Assembly: GCA_030693335.1 (NCBI GenBank)
Contig: JAUYAU010000011.1
Location: 248,001-312,000, forward strand
Direction of reading: 5' to 3'
Source of the DNA: Sulfuricurvum sp.
Lineage (GTDB): Bacteria > Campylobacterota > Campylobacteria > Campylobacterales > Sulfurimonadaceae
DNA length: 64,000 bases
Position numbers and translations under genes: made by a program. The notes under the pieces are model-generated. The model saw only the letters and a list, made by a program, of their open reading frames with translations. It was not told the origin of the DNA and searched no databases. Shown here piece after piece: positions 53,875 through 63,325 of this stretch (the stretch's first letter is position 1; the number at the start of each line of letters is the position of its first letter).

Positions 53875-54822
53875 ATGACTCTTAGTGAGATTGCCAAGTT
53901 ACTGAACATAGAATGCACTTCTACTCACGAATATGAGATTACAGGTATTAACACCCTCAAAGACGCACAAAAAGGAGAAATTTCTTTTTTGTCGGATTCT
54001 AAATACGAAAAAGAACTCTCTGCTACCTCTGCATCTGCCGTCATTCTTCCTGCAGCTAAAGCACATTTATTGCCAAATAACGTTGCTGCCCTTGTCAGCG
54101 AAGAACCTTATCTCATGGTTGCTCATCTTTCAAAATATTTCGCCAAACCGATTCAAAGCAGCAGTATTACGCCGATTATAGGTAATGAGTGTACGATTTA
54201 TCCAACGGCTCATATTGAAAATGGTGCTAAGATAGGATCAGGGTGTACCATAATGAGTGGTGTTTATGTTGGAGCAGATGCTGTTATTGGGGACAATGTT
54301 ATTTTGTATCCTAATGTATCGGTTTATCGTGATTGTGTTATTGGCAATAATGTCATGATACACTCAGGCACGGTTGTTGGCAGTGACGGGTTCGGATATG
54401 CGCATACTAAAATGGGTGAGCATGTAAAGCTGTATCAAAATGGAAATGTTATTATCGAAGATGATGTCGAGATTGGTTCGAACACAACGATTGACTGTGC
54501 CGTATTTGGTTCGACGGTGATCAAAAAAGGTTCCAAGATTGATAATCTAATTCAGATTGGACACAATTGTATTGTAGGTGAACATTGTATCATGGTATCC
54601 CAATCGGGACTTGCAGGCTCCACAATATTGGGTAGAAATGTTGTTATGGGAGGGCAAAGTGCTACGGCTGGACATCTTAGTATTGCCCCTTTTACAACCC
54701 TTGCAGCCCGTTCCGGTGTTACAAAAAGTATCATAAAAGGTGGCGTATACAGCGGCTTTCCTCTGATGGAACATAAATTGTGGCTGAAACTTCAAGCGAA
54801 ATTGGCTAAAATATTACAATAA
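53875..54822 (+). CDS. lpxD: UDP-3-O-acylglucosamine N-acyltransferase
   Basis: The 315-residue LpxD has an N-terminal uridine-binding domain ([21 protein letters not shown]) and a left-handed beta helix of hexapeptide repeats (about 105-270). The catalytic His lies in [14 protein letters not shown]. It adds the second acyl chain in lipid A synthesis. Translation is probably coupled to ilvH, as often seen in Campylobacterota. Confidence 0.93.
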   Translation: MTLSEIAKLLNIECTSTHEYEITGINTLKDAQKGEISFLSDSKYEKELSATSASAVILPAAKAHLLPNNVAALVSEEPYLMVAHLSKYFAKPIQSSSITPIIGNECTIYPTAHIENGAKIGSGCTIMSGVYVGADAVIGDNVILYPNVSVYRDCVIGNNVMIHSGTVVGSDGFGYAHTKMGEHVKLYQNGNVIIEDDVEIGSNTTIDCAVFGSTVIKKGSKIDNLIQIGHNCIVGEHCIMVSQSGLAGSTILGRNVVMGGQSATAGHLSIAPFTTLAARSGVTKSIIKGGVYSGFPLMEHKLWLKLQAKLAKILQ

Positions 54823-54838
54823 TAAGCAAAGGAAAGGG

Positions 54839-55369
54839 ATGAAGAAGCTAGCCATTTTAACAGTATTTGCAGTACAACTCATGAGTGCTGACATTGATAC
54901 GGCTGGTGTACGGATGCCTGATGTTGTTTTGGATGCAATTCGTCATTGTGAATGTTTAAAAGAGTCGGATGGAACATGTAATCCAAATGTTATCCGACTA
55001 AATGCGGTAGAAGATGCTCAACGGGCAAAAGCCGCAGGTTTTGCTGTAAATGGACATATAATCCGATGCAATTCTACTGAAGAGTGTACTGCTCAAGCAC
55101 AAGCCCTTATTAATGGCGGTATTACCAATTTAGACCTTGGGCCATATCAAATAAATTATAAATATCATCCAAATCCAATGTTGCATGAATATTTTGTAGA
55201 TGCAATAGAGCGTGAACATGCCAATAGAATCATAACGGGATTGGTGAAAAGCTTTGGTTATTCATGGGAAACCTTAGGTCGTTATCATCATTTTTGTGCG
55301 ACGGATCGGACCCGTAATGAAACCTATTATCGTAAAATGTATGCCTATATTTATGGAAATAAACAATAA
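54839..55369 (+). CDS. Periplasmic lysozyme-like/SLT-type protein
   Basis: The 176-residue protein has a short signal peptide (to residue 17) and a lysozyme-like region: NLDLGPYQINYKYHPNP resembles the GLMQINxxYH motif of transglycosylases and ETLGRYHHF the later substrate-binding part. The usual ESGxxP catalytic motif is replaced by a Cys-rich CECLKESDGTC, so activity is uncertain. Four cysteines may form disulfides. It follows lpxD after 16 bp. Confidence 0.65.
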   Translation: MKKLAILTVFAVQLMSADIDTAGVRMPDVVLDAIRHCECLKESDGTCNPNVIRLNAVEDAQRAKAAGFAVNGHIIRCNSTEECTAQAQALINGGITNLDLGPYQINYKYHPNPMLHEYFVDAIEREHANRIITGLVKSFGYSWETLGRYHHFCATDRTRNETYYRKMYAYIYGNKQ

Positions 55370-55392
55370 GGGCATTGATGCACCTTTTTTTT
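55370..55392 (+). terminator. Intrinsic terminator after the ilvBH-lpxD-SLT genes
   Basis: GG-GCAT-TG-ATGC-A-CC forms a short stem with one bulge, followed immediately by eight T. It begins right after the stop codon of the SLT-like gene. Confidence 0.65.
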
Positions 55393-55451
55393 AAGGTTGC
55401 TTTATCCAAAATCAGATAAACTCTTAATATATCAATTAATTAGGAGAATTT

Positions 55452-55673
55452 ATGAGCGCATCTGCAACAATCATGAAAGAAATACCACTTAACGGCACGA
55501 AGAAGGGTCTTATATCTGTTAGTAAAGTTGATGCCCCTTACGGTGAAGGAAGTGACAGTGTTGCAAGTATCGGCATTTCATTAAGCGGAGACAGTAAAAA
55601 TCCAGAATGGAAAGTACATATTCCACTTGGAAATATTGATGATGTGATAGAAGCATTGCAATTGATTAAATAA
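55452..55673 (+). CDS. Small uncharacterised protein
   Basis: A 73-residue protein behind TTAGGAGAA. It appears beta-rich (KGLISVSKVDAPYGEG, WKVHIPLGNIDDVIEAL). The gene stands alone between a terminator and the convergent aminotransferase. No family can be named with confidence. Confidence 0.6.
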   Translation: MSASATIMKEIPLNGTKKGLISVSKVDAPYGEGSDSVASIGISLSGDSKNPEWKVHIPLGNIDDVIEALQLIK

Positions 55674-55690
55674 TCAATTGCTTCTTTGTT

Positions 55691-56860
55691 TTACTTTTTT
55701 ATTGCAGCTACGTAGTTTGCTATACGTTTGATTCCCTTGCGAATACTTTCTATGTCAGTCGCAAAACTAAATCTAAAATATCCTTCAGATCCAAATCCCA
55801 ATCCAGGCACTACAGCTACTCCCTGATCTTCAAGCAGTCCTTTACAAAATTCCATAGAGTCGTTGCTTACGGCTTTGATATTGACAAAAAGATAAAATGC
55901 GCCGGCAGGTGAGAGAACGGAAAGTCCTTCAACTTCATTGAATAATTTTACGGCTTCGTCTCTGCGTGCTTTGAATGCTTGACGCATAGACTCAATATCG
56001 CTGTCAGCATCTCCATTTAAACCTGCAATAGCGGCTTTTTGGGTAATGCTATTAATATTTGACGTACTTTGGCTTTGAAGTTTTTTGGTTGCTTGTATTA
56101 TCTGTGTATTTGCGGCTGCCATATAGCCAAAGCGCCATCCTGTCATCGCTACTGATTTGCTGAGTCCATTAATGGTTACCGTACGTTGAAACATATCGTC
56201 ACTGACAGAAGCTGCGGATACAAACTCGCCATCATAGATTAACTTTTCATACATTTCATCACTTGCAACAATAACATCAGTTCCTTCCAGTACTTTTCCT
56301 AAAGCCGTTAACTCTTGGCGTGAGTATACGGCACCCGTAGGGTTTGAAGGAGATGTTAATATGAGCATTTTTGTTTTAGGTGTCAGAGCTTTTTTGAGTT
56401 GTTGGGGTGTTATTTTAAAGCCACTTTCATCATCGGTCATGATTTCAACAACGGTCCCCCCGCAGTATCGAACCAATTCAGGATAGGTTACCCAATACGG
56501 TGCAGGGATTATGACTTCATTGCCTTCTTGAATGGTTGAGGCAAAAAGGTTATAAAGAGAATGTTTCGCACCATTGTTAGCAATGATTTGATTTGGTTTA
56601 TAGGTCAACCCATTGTCACGTTGAAGTTTATGTGCAATTGCGCCTTTGAGTTCAGGGATACCGTCAACAGCCGTATACTTTGTAAATCCTTCATTAATAG
56701 CACGTATCGCTGCATCTTTGATCACTTGAGGAGTATCGAAGTCAGGTTCTCCGGCTGAAAAGCTAATGATGTCTTTGCCTTGAGTTTTAAGTTCCTGTGC
56801 CAAAGTAGAAATAGCGATGGTAATCGATTCTGAGAGAGTATTGACGCGATCCGTTAGCAT
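55691..56860 (-). CDS. aspC: Class I aspartate aminotransferase
   Basis: 389 residues, subgroup I-gamma aspartate transaminase. Motifs are FSAGEPDFDTP, ANNGAKHSLYNL, ILTSPSNPTGAVYS and NGLSKSVAMTGWRFGY with the PLP lysine; the C-terminal RFSFATD holds the carboxylate-binding Arg. It interconverts aspartate/oxaloacetate with glutamate/2-oxoglutarate, linking the TCA cycle with amino acid synthesis. Confidence 0.88.
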   Translation of the reverse strand: MLTDRVNTLSESITIAISTLAQELKTQGKDIISFSAGEPDFDTPQVIKDAAIRAINEGFTKYTAVDGIPELKGAIAHKLQRDNGLTYKPNQIIANNGAKHSLYNLFASTIQEGNEVIIPAPYWVTYPELVRYCGGTVVEIMTDDESGFKITPQQLKKALTPKTKMLILTSPSNPTGAVYSRQELTALGKVLEGTDVIVASDEMYEKLIYDGEFVSAASVSDDMFQRTVTINGLSKSVAMTGWRFGYMAAANTQIIQATKKLQSQSTSNINSITQKAAIAGLNGDADSDIESMRQAFKARRDEAVKLFNEVEGLSVLSPAGAFYLFVNIKAVSNDSMEFCKGLLEDQGVAVVPGLGFGSEGYFRFSFATDIESIRKGIKRIANYVAAIKK

Positions 56861-56922
56861 GTGCAGCCCTTTAGAATTTTTTTGAAATTATAACAAAACA
56901 ACTCTCCATTATATATTAGTAA

Positions 56923-57471
56923 TTATTTCTGAGCTACAAATGAAGCGATTTTGACCTTTTCTCCATACATATTTTTGTCGTCACGTTCTTCATAAAAAAG
57001 TATCTTTAAGGTAGAAAACTCTGTAGGAAGTTCATGGGAGCGTAAAAGAAATTCAGGATTGCTGGGATTATGGTATCCTGCTTCATGAGCTGTAATGAAT
57101 GTTTCAAATATGAGAACTCCCTCATCCGCAAGTCCCGCTAACATAGAGGAGAATAGTTTGCGCTCTAAATAGTTGATGTTGATCATTAAATCGTAGGTAT
57201 TTGGACGAATACAATAGTTGGTCAAATCAGATTCTATAGTATGTATGCTATTGGTACGGTCAATTTGTGAGAGTGCATAGTCTGATATGTCAACGGCATC
57301 TACTTCGTACCCAATTTTCGCTAGATAGTGGGTATTTCGTCCTGTCCCGCAGGCAATATCCAAAGCTCTTTTTCCATGGGAGGGCTTGACGTATTTGATG
57401 ACAATGTCTGATGGGTTGTTGGGCATAGGAACGTTTTGATGTTTAGCATTCCATCGTGTTTTATCGTCCAT
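56923..57471 (-). CDS. SAM-dependent methyltransferase (TehB-like class I)
   Basis: The 182-residue protein has SAM motif ALDIACGTGRNTHYLA (about 37-52), EVDAVDISDYAL with the acidic ribose ligand, and NINYLERKLF. TehB-type members confer tellurite tolerance or methylate thiols; the substrate here is unknown. A TATAAT of the divergent DUF420 gene lies in the 53-bp gap upstream. Confidence 0.75.
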   Translation of the reverse strand: MDDKTRWNAKHQNVPMPNNPSDIVIKYVKPSHGKRALDIACGTGRNTHYLAKIGYEVDAVDISDYALSQIDRTNSIHTIESDLTNYCIRPNTYDLMININYLERKLFSSMLAGLADEGVLIFETFITAHEAGYHNPSNPEFLLRSHELPTEFSTLKILFYEERDDKNMYGEKVKIASFVAQK

Positions 57472-57486
57472 CTAGCACTCCTGTTC

Positions 57487-57492
57487 TATAAT
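57487..57492 (+). promoter_or_regulatory. Candidate -10 box for the DUF420 gene
   Basis: TATAAT 33 bp before the ATG at 57525, in the short divergent gap. Consensus and position only. Confidence 0.4.
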
Positions 57493-57524
57493 ATGCGCAA
57501 ATTTTACCATATAAGAGGAATATT

Positions 57525-57992
57525 ATGTTTTTAGAACCTGGATTTTTGGGGACACGTGCTCTCTTTTTTATGGATATGGTTACATTGTATTTTGCCATAC
57601 TTCCTTTTTTACTCGGATTATCAATCCGTCAAGCTGTTATTGGGAATATAAAATTGCATTTTCGTTCACAGATAGTCATTTTATTTTTAACCATTGTCAT
57701 GGTCATTATCTTCGAACTTGGTGTTCGCATTAGTGGCGGATTTATTGAATATATTAAATTTTCTTCCATTTCTTATGACTTTTTTCTTATCTACTTGGCG
57801 GTTCATATTTTTGTAGCATTGATGTCGGTTGGCGGATGGATATATCTGATTATTACATCGTATAAAACATACAGTAAATTTGGAAGAGAGGGTATGAAAC
57901 AGCATCGTCGAATAGGAAAATGGATCTTTGCATCCCTTACGCTGACTGCATTTATGGGATGCAGTATTTACCTTTTCTTATTTGTCGGATAA
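57525..57992 (+). CDS. DUF420-type membrane protein
   Basis: A 155-residue protein with four membrane helices and conserved His in the helices (KLHFRSQ, YLAVHIFVAL, MKQHRRIGKW). This pattern matches the DUF420 family, often found near terminal oxidases or haem genes; no such genes lie here. The last 25 bp overlap a convergent gene. Confidence 0.7.
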   Translation: MFLEPGFLGTRALFFMDMVTLYFAILPFLLGLSIRQAVIGNIKLHFRSQIVILFLTIVMVIIFELGVRISGGFIEYIKFSSISYDFFLIYLAVHIFVALMSVGGWIYLIITSYKTYSKFGREGMKQHRRIGKWIFASLTLTAFMGCSIYLFLFVG

Positions 57993-58468
57993 TTCAAAGA
58001 GGTATCATATTTATCTGCCATTGAGCGGGCTTCATCTGCCATTGATGTGTTTCCTCCATTTTCGTAAATAATGGATGCTCTTATGAGATAGTCTGGATCA
58101 TGAATTGCATGTATGTCCAGTATTTCAAAGGCTTCTTTAAACGCATTTTCGTTGGCATAACACTCAGCAATTTCTATCGCACGTGCTTGTTTGGTGTGTG
58201 TCTCTAGGCTATAGTATCGTCCCATCTTATTGATTTCCTCTCGCGTTTCTTGTGCATTCAGATATTCGCTTTGTGCTTGCTCGCACTCACCGTTTGCCAG
58301 TAATGTTTTAATTTTTTCAATTTCTAATTCGTACAACTCTTGAGCTTTTCTAATGTTTTTGCGATCTAATTCTCCATAAATCATTATGGCAATAAAAATG
58401 ACTAAACTAGCAATACCGATAAAAGGTAAGAGTCTACTGGATGATTCTTTAATTATTTTTTCATGCAT
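57968..58468 (-). CDS. Membrane-anchored helical-repeat protein
   Basis: 166 residues: one transmembrane helix near the N-terminus (LLPFIGIASLVIFIAIMIYG) followed by a soluble helical domain that resembles TPRs (AIEIAECYANENAFKEAFEIL, LIRASIIYENGGNTSMADEA). No signal for cleavage. Function unknown. Start: ATG behind AAAGGAG. Confidence 0.6.
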   Translation of the reverse strand: MHEKIIKESSSRLLPFIGIASLVIFIAIMIYGELDRKNIRKAQELYELEIEKIKTLLANGECEQAQSEYLNAQETREEINKMGRYYSLETHTKQARAIEIAECYANENAFKEAFEILDIHAIHDPDYLIRASIIYENGGNTSMADEARSMADKYDTSLNYPTNKKR

Positions 58469-58559
58469 AGGTATGGCACTCCTTTTATTCTGTATTGTAT
58501 TATAACTGCTAATTTGAGAATTTATTCTATAATACGTATTTAGTAGGAGATGAATAATA

Positions 58560-58790
58560 ATGACACATTTAAAAGAAAAATTAACCGATTTTGGGTGCAG
58601 CAGCGAATTTATTAATATCGCTATGGGGTATGCACAGTTTTATAAATCTGATATGGATACGGAAGCATTTATTGAATATGTTGAAGAAGAACATGCCAAA
58701 GTTGAAGAGGCAGAGGCATTGGCGGAACGTGAAGGGCAAGTATTCGATGCTTCGGCTGTATTAGCTGAGTTTTCTGATGAAGAGGAATAG
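58560..58790 (+). CDS. Small acidic uncharacterised protein
   Basis: A 76-residue, strongly acidic helical protein (YVEEEHAKVEEAEALAERE) behind TAGGAGATG. No domain recognised. Convergent with the response regulator gene. Confidence 0.55.
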   Translation: MTHLKEKLTDFGCSSEFINIAMGYAQFYKSDMDTEAFIEYVEEEHAKVEEAEALAEREGQVFDASAVLAEFSDEEE

Positions 58791-58816
58791 ATTATATTTG
58801 GTAATGAAAAAATGTA

Positions 58817-59491
58817 TTAAGAATTTAAAATGAGCATATAGCCTTGCCCTGAAAAGTTTTTAATGGTGATCTCATTTCCCAGTTTTTTTCTCAACTGCAT
58901 GACATGGGTTCTCAGTGCGTATTTTGTCATGGGTATATTGCCCCAAATCTCAGTTTCTAATCGAGTATAATCCATTGGTACGTTGGGATTGGTAACCAAT
59001 AAATGCAAAATGTCATTTTCAGTTTTTGTTAATTGTAATGATCGATTATTTTTTAAAAGATTTTTATTGTTAAGATCATAGTTATGGCAATGAGATAGCG
59101 GTATTATATTTGCATTTTTTTTTGTGTAACGGTCATATTCTTCATTGAGGTGTGTCAGTAGTTCATTAACGTTTATAGGTTTGATCAAATAACGGTTTAC
59201 ATTTAGGTTAATAGCACTGAGCAGATCTTCTTTGTCAGAATGGGCGGATGTGACAATGATATGGACATTTGGATCGATTTCCCGCACTTTTTGGATCAAT
59301 TCCAGTCCTCCCATCTGGGGCATTCTTAAATCCACGATCATAACACGCGGAGATATTTTATGATAGAGATCCAAACCAATCAGACCATTCTCGGCAATAT
59401 GAATATTTGAAAACCGTCGATTAAGTATCGTCTGCATTTTCTCACGTATTCGATGATCGTCTTCAACGTACAGTATTGGAAAATGGATCAT
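58817..59491 (-). CDS. OmpR/PhoB-type response regulator
   Basis: A 224-residue protein with a receiver domain (ILYVEDDHRI acidic pocket, MIVDLRMPQMGG phospho-Asp, ITSAHSD-type VTSAHSD, LIKPIN lysine) and a winged-helix output (about 130-224; TKTENDILHLLV, YALRTHVMQLRKKLG, GQGYML). It probably controls the adjacent signalling genes; its kinase may be the one cut at the window end. Divergent from the PAS gene. Confidence 0.88.
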   Translation of the reverse strand: MIHFPILYVEDDHRIREKMQTILNRRFSNIHIAENGLIGLDLYHKISPRVMIVDLRMPQMGGLELIQKVREIDPNVHIIVTSAHSDKEDLLSAINLNVNRYLIKPINVNELLTHLNEEYDRYTKKNANIIPLSHCHNYDLNNKNLLKNNRSLQLTKTENDILHLLVTNPNVPMDYTRLETEIWGNIPMTKYALRTHVMQLRKKLGNEITIKNFSGQGYMLILNS

Positions 59492-59604
59492 GATAATAGA
59501 CTCACTCTTACGTTTTCTTAAGTTATTATAACAAATAATCTTTATTTTTTCTATATTATATTTTAGTATTGTTTTGTAAATATTGAATGAAGGGTTAATC
59601 TTTT

Positions 59605-59985
59605 ATGGAACATGTTCTAAAACACACTGATTTTTTGGTTTCACAAACAGACAGTAAGGGAAAAATTCTCTTTGCAAATGAGGACTTTTGTAAAATAGCA
59701 GGTTACAGTCTTGAAGAACTGATTGGACAACCCCACAGCATCGTTCGTCATTCAGACATGCCGCGTGCAGCTTTCAAGGATTTATGGGATACGGTTAAAA
59801 GCGGCAAGGTATGGACAGGCTACGTCAAAAATGCAACCAGAGACGGTGGTTATTATTGGGTTTATGCAACGGTGTACCCAAGTATTGATTGCGGAGGAAA
59901 CGAGAGCGGCTATATGTCATGTCGTCGAAAAGTATCACCTGAAGAGATACAAGCAGCTGAAATACTTTACAGATCAATGCGTTAA
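59605..59985 (+). CDS. Stand-alone Aer-like PAS sensor protein
   Basis: The 126-residue protein is a single PAS domain of the aerotaxis type: [55 protein letters not shown]. In Aer this domain binds FAD and senses redox state. Here no membrane or signalling domain follows in frame; a chemoreceptor gene begins 16 bp later. The two proteins likely form a split aerotaxis receptor. Confidence 0.85.
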   Translation: MEHVLKHTDFLVSQTDSKGKILFANEDFCKIAGYSLEELIGQPHSIVRHSDMPRAAFKDLWDTVKSGKVWTGYVKNATRDGGYYWVYATVYPSIDCGGNESGYMSCRRKVSPEEIQAAEILYRSMR

Positions 59986-60001
59986 ATTAAGGACAGAAAA
60001 A

Positions 60002-61111
60002 ATGAAAAATAGTGTAAAAATTATAATTTTAGTTTTGGCAGGTGCTGTTGGTTTGGCAGTTGCGAGTCTGAGTGCCAGTTTGGTAGCAACACTATTGGCA
60101 ATAAGTGTATTAATGGCAGTTAGTATTGGATTGACTATTGTGCCTGCGGTAAAAAATACAAAAACAATAGAAGTGTTGGGCAATTTTGTTGAACTTATGC
60201 AGTTCAAACGCAACCGTTTGGAATTGATCAAAGCCGCTGCAGGAAGTGTGGAAGAACAGATTAATAATCTCATAACAACGCATGAAGATATTTTGATTCA
60301 GGATACCAAAGTCGCAGGGGAGATGGTTCTTTTGGCAGATAAAGTACGCAAAGGTCATTTTATGTGCCGTGTAGGAAGTGACAGCAATACCCCTCATGTC
60401 CATTTACTGCGAAAAACCATGAACAGCATGCTTGATGCTACAGAAGGTAATTTGGACAATGCGATTAAAGTGTTAGAAGCACTGGCAGAAGGTAATTTTT
60501 CGGCTAAAGCTACCATTGATGTCGAAGGAAAGATGAAACTATTGCTCGAAAAGATCAATGATTTAGGTTCCGCATTGCAATCGATGGAACATCAAAATGG
60601 TGAAGCCAGAGATATTTTAAACAATAATACGAATCAGCTTCGAGAAACGATTGACGGAATGCGTAAAAATCAGTTTGTTGAACTTAACGGTATGATTAAC
60701 TCAACCGTAGAGCGCATACAAATGGTTGCTACTAGAGAGCATGAGCTCGCAGAAAATCTGCAGTCATTGGCGGGTAATGCACAGGAAACAAAGCAAATCT
60801 TGACAACGATCGGTGACATTGCCGATCAGACAAACTTATTGGCACTTAATGCGGCTATTGAAGCAGCGAGGGCAGGTGAACATGGTCGAGGATTTGCTGT
60901 AGTAGCAGACGAAGTACGAAAGCTTGCGGAACGAACGCAAAAAAGCTTGGCAGAAACATCGGCAACGATCAATGTCCTTATTCAAGCAATCAGTGAAAAC
61001 AGTGAAGAACTAAATCAAAACATGGATGAAATGGTAGATCTGACACATTACGTAGGGACTGTTGATGAGAAGATGGAAGAGTTGTTGCGTGTAATGGATG
61101 GTTTACGCTAA
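60002..61111 (+). CDS. Methyl-accepting chemotaxis protein, partner of the PAS protein
   Basis: 369 residues from the ATG at 60002, behind AAGGACAG. Longer readings overlap the PAS gene in another frame and are rejected. Two adjacent N-terminal membrane helices (about 5-50) have a minimal loop, so there is no periplasmic sensor. A HAMP-like region and an MCP signalling domain follow ([20 protein letters not shown]). Input probably comes from the PAS protein encoded 16 bp upstream. Confidence 0.87.
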   Translation: MKNSVKIIILVLAGAVGLAVASLSASLVATLLAISVLMAVSIGLTIVPAVKNTKTIEVLGNFVELMQFKRNRLELIKAAAGSVEEQINNLITTHEDILIQDTKVAGEMVLLADKVRKGHFMCRVGSDSNTPHVHLLRKTMNSMLDATEGNLDNAIKVLEALAEGNFSAKATIDVEGKMKLLLEKINDLGSALQSMEHQNGEARDILNNNTNQLRETIDGMRKNQFVELNGMINSTVERIQMVATREHELAENLQSLAGNAQETKQILTTIGDIADQTNLLALNAAIEAARAGEHGRGFAVVADEVRKLAERTQKSLAETSATINVLIQAISENSEELNQNMDEMVDLTHYVGTVDEKMEELLRVMDGLR

Positions 61112-61153
61112 AATAATATTAATAGGATGCAATTATGAGACAAGGGCAACGAT

Positions 61154-62197
61154 ATGACAAATGAACTGAGATTGATGATTGTGGACGATGAACCGATCAA
61201 TGTTATGCTGCTCGAAGAGATTGCCAAAGATATGGGGCATAATCCAATCTCTTTTTATATTCCTAAAGAGGCACTTGAGTGGGCAAAGATCAATACAGTT
61301 GATTTGATTCTGGTTGATTTCAATATGCCTGTTATGAACGGATTGGACTTATTAAAAGAAATCCGTGTGTCCCATCCTGAGATTATGAGCATTATGATTA
61401 CGGCAAATGTAGATAATGCTCTGAAACTCGAAGCATTAGAGTTAGGGGTTAATGATTTTTTGACAAAACCCATTTCAACGGCTGAATTTGAGCTGCGACT
61501 TCGAAATATGATTGCAATACAAAATGCCCTAAAGACGCAAAAAGAGTTTTCCAAACAGCTCACGATCGAAGTAGAAAAAGCAACTAAAGAGTTGAGTAAA
61601 AGCCAATTTGAAGCGCTGGATGTGCTCTCACGTACTGCTGAATATAAAGATCCTGAAACGGGAAGCCATATCGCCCGTGTGTCACACTATTCGAAAATGC
61701 TGGCAGAGGCATACGGTCTGGATGAAAAGGAGCAGGAAATTATCTTTTATGCCGCACCTTTGCACGATATTGGCAAGGTCGGAATCGAAGATGCCGTATT
61801 GTTGAAACCCGGAAAACTCACGGACGAAGAGTTTGATCGGATGAAGTTACACAGTACGATTGGTTCCAATATCCTCAAAAACAGTGCCAATCCGTATTTG
61901 GCTGCAGGGGCGGTCGTAGCCGAGTTTCATCATGAAAAATACAATGGCAGAGGGTATCCAAGTGGTCTTGCAGGAGAAGAGATACCGCTGTACGCTCGGA
62001 TCGTTGCGATTGCCGATGTGTTTGATGCATTGACTTCGATACGTCCGTATAAAAGAGCATGGAGTTTTGAAGAGGCGCTAGAATTGATAGAAAAAGAAAA
62101 AGGGGAACATTTTGATCCTCATATTGCAGATCTTTTTATTGCAAATATTGATCGTGTACGAGAAATTTATCAGCAATTTGAAGGAATGGATGACTAA
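61154..62197 (+). CDS. Receiver-HD-GYP cyclic-di-GMP phosphodiesterase
   Basis: 347 residues. The receiver domain spans about 5-120 (MIVDDEP, VDFNMPVMNG, LTKPIS), followed by a coiled linker and the HD-GYP domain (about 165-340) with LHDIGK and the H(x)GRGYP region HHEKYNGRGYPSGL. It would hydrolyse c-di-GMP upon phosphorylation. A 9-codon open frame with its own AGGAT site (61136-61165) overlaps the start and may couple translation. Ends TAATG with the FIST gene. Confidence 0.9.
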   Translation: MTNELRLMIVDDEPINVMLLEEIAKDMGHNPISFYIPKEALEWAKINTVDLILVDFNMPVMNGLDLLKEIRVSHPEIMSIMITANVDNALKLEALELGVNDFLTKPISTAEFELRLRNMIAIQNALKTQKEFSKQLTIEVEKATKELSKSQFEALDVLSRTAEYKDPETGSHIARVSHYSKMLAEAYGLDEKEQEIIFYAAPLHDIGKVGIEDAVLLKPGKLTDEEFDRMKLHSTIGSNILKNSANPYLAAGAVVAEFHHEKYNGRGYPSGLAGEEIPLYARIVAIADVFDALTSIRPYKRAWSFEEALELIEKEKGEHFDPHIADLFIANIDRVREIYQQFEGMDD

Positions 62198-63324
62198 TGC
62201 AAATACAAGAACTCATTTGGAATAATCAAGAATGGATAGCCAAAGGAGAGCTTGTTGAGCCTGCCTCGGTACAATTGATTCTTCTTTTTGGGGATGTTGC
62301 GGCACTTGAAGACACAGAACATTTTAATTATTTGCACTCACGCTATCCTGCAGCCCATATTGTCGGATCGTCTACGGCTGGGACGATTGAGTCGGGTATG
62401 GTGTGCGAATACCCTTTGGTAGCAACACTCGTTGCGTTGGAGCGTGGATGGGTTGAAGTCGCCAGTGCTGATGATTTGGATAATGAAACCTTAGAACAGC
62501 GGTCGCGAGAACTCATTGAGCAGCTTCCCCAAGAGAACCTCCGCCATGTTTTTGTATTGATGGAAGGGATGAAGCTTAATGGCTCATTGTTGGCAAAAGG
62601 GGTAAACAGCACCTCTAGCAATGTAACGATTACCGGAGGTTTGGCCGGGGATCAGTTTTTATTTGAGCGAACGCTGGTCATGTGCGATGGAGCTGCGCAA
62701 GAGTTCAAGGCAGTAGCGGTAGGATTTTATGGAGATTCGCTGCACATCAGTATCGGATGCGAAACAGGATGGGATGAGTTTGGAGCTGAGAGGGTTGTTA
62801 CCCGCTCTTTGGGAAATGTCGTTTATGAGATAGACAACAAGCCGGCACTCAAACTGTATGAAGATTATCTGGGAGAGTTTATCAAAGATCTCCCCAATAG
62901 CGGACTGCAGTTTCCACTCAATGTCAAAGCGCATAATGGGGACAAAGAGGTTGTGCGGGTCATGATGGGGATCAATGAGGATAAATCACTCTTTTACGCA
63001 GGTGATGTTCCTCAAGGATCGACCGTTCGATTGATGAAAACCAATATTAATAATTTGATTGCAGGTGCGGATTTAGTTGGCGGATTGATTGCGAAACATA
63101 ACGATAAACCTGCACTGGGATTGACGGTGAGCTGCAGCGGTAGACGGTCCGTATTAAAGTATATGGTGGATGAGGAACTCGTAGCAATTCAGGAGAGACT
63201 TGGGAAGAATGTTCATTTGTGCGGATTTTATTCTTTTGGTGAATTGGCCCCATTTTCGGATAATTTACAAGATTGCAAGCTGCACAATCAAACAATGACT
63301 CTTACGGTTATTTACGAGGACTGA
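62197..63324 (+). CDS. FIST-domain sensory protein
   Basis: The 375-residue protein carries FIST N (about 25-215; GSSTAGTIESG, VTITGGLAGDQFLFERT) and FIST C (about 220-360; ALKLYEDYLGEF, GLTVSCSGRR, FYSFGELAPF). FIST domains are thought to sense small ligands such as amino acids and occur with kinases, chemoreceptors and c-di-GMP proteins, as here. Overlaps the HD-GYP gene by 1 nt and the kinase gene starts 1 bp later. Confidence 0.85.
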   Translation: MQIQELIWNNQEWIAKGELVEPASVQLILLFGDVAALEDTEHFNYLHSRYPAAHIVGSSTAGTIESGMVCEYPLVATLVALERGWVEVASADDLDNETLEQRSRELIEQLPQENLRHVFVLMEGMKLNGSLLAKGVNSTSSNVTITGGLAGDQFLFERTLVMCDGAAQEFKAVAVGFYGDSLHISIGCETGWDEFGAERVVTRSLGNVVYEIDNKPALKLYEDYLGEFIKDLPNSGLQFPLNVKAHNGDKEVVRVMMGINEDKSLFYAGDVPQGSTVRLMKTNINNLIAGADLVGGLIAKHNDKPALGLTVSCSGRRSVLKYMVDEELVAIQERLGKNVHLCGFYSFGELAPFSDNLQDCKLHNQTMTLTVIYED

Positions 63325-63325
63325 G

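Noticed and set aside
59723-60001. N-terminal extension of the chemoreceptor by 93 codons
   Set aside because: The extension runs through the PAS gene in another frame; the ATG at 60002 has a ribosome site and a proper membrane helix follows.
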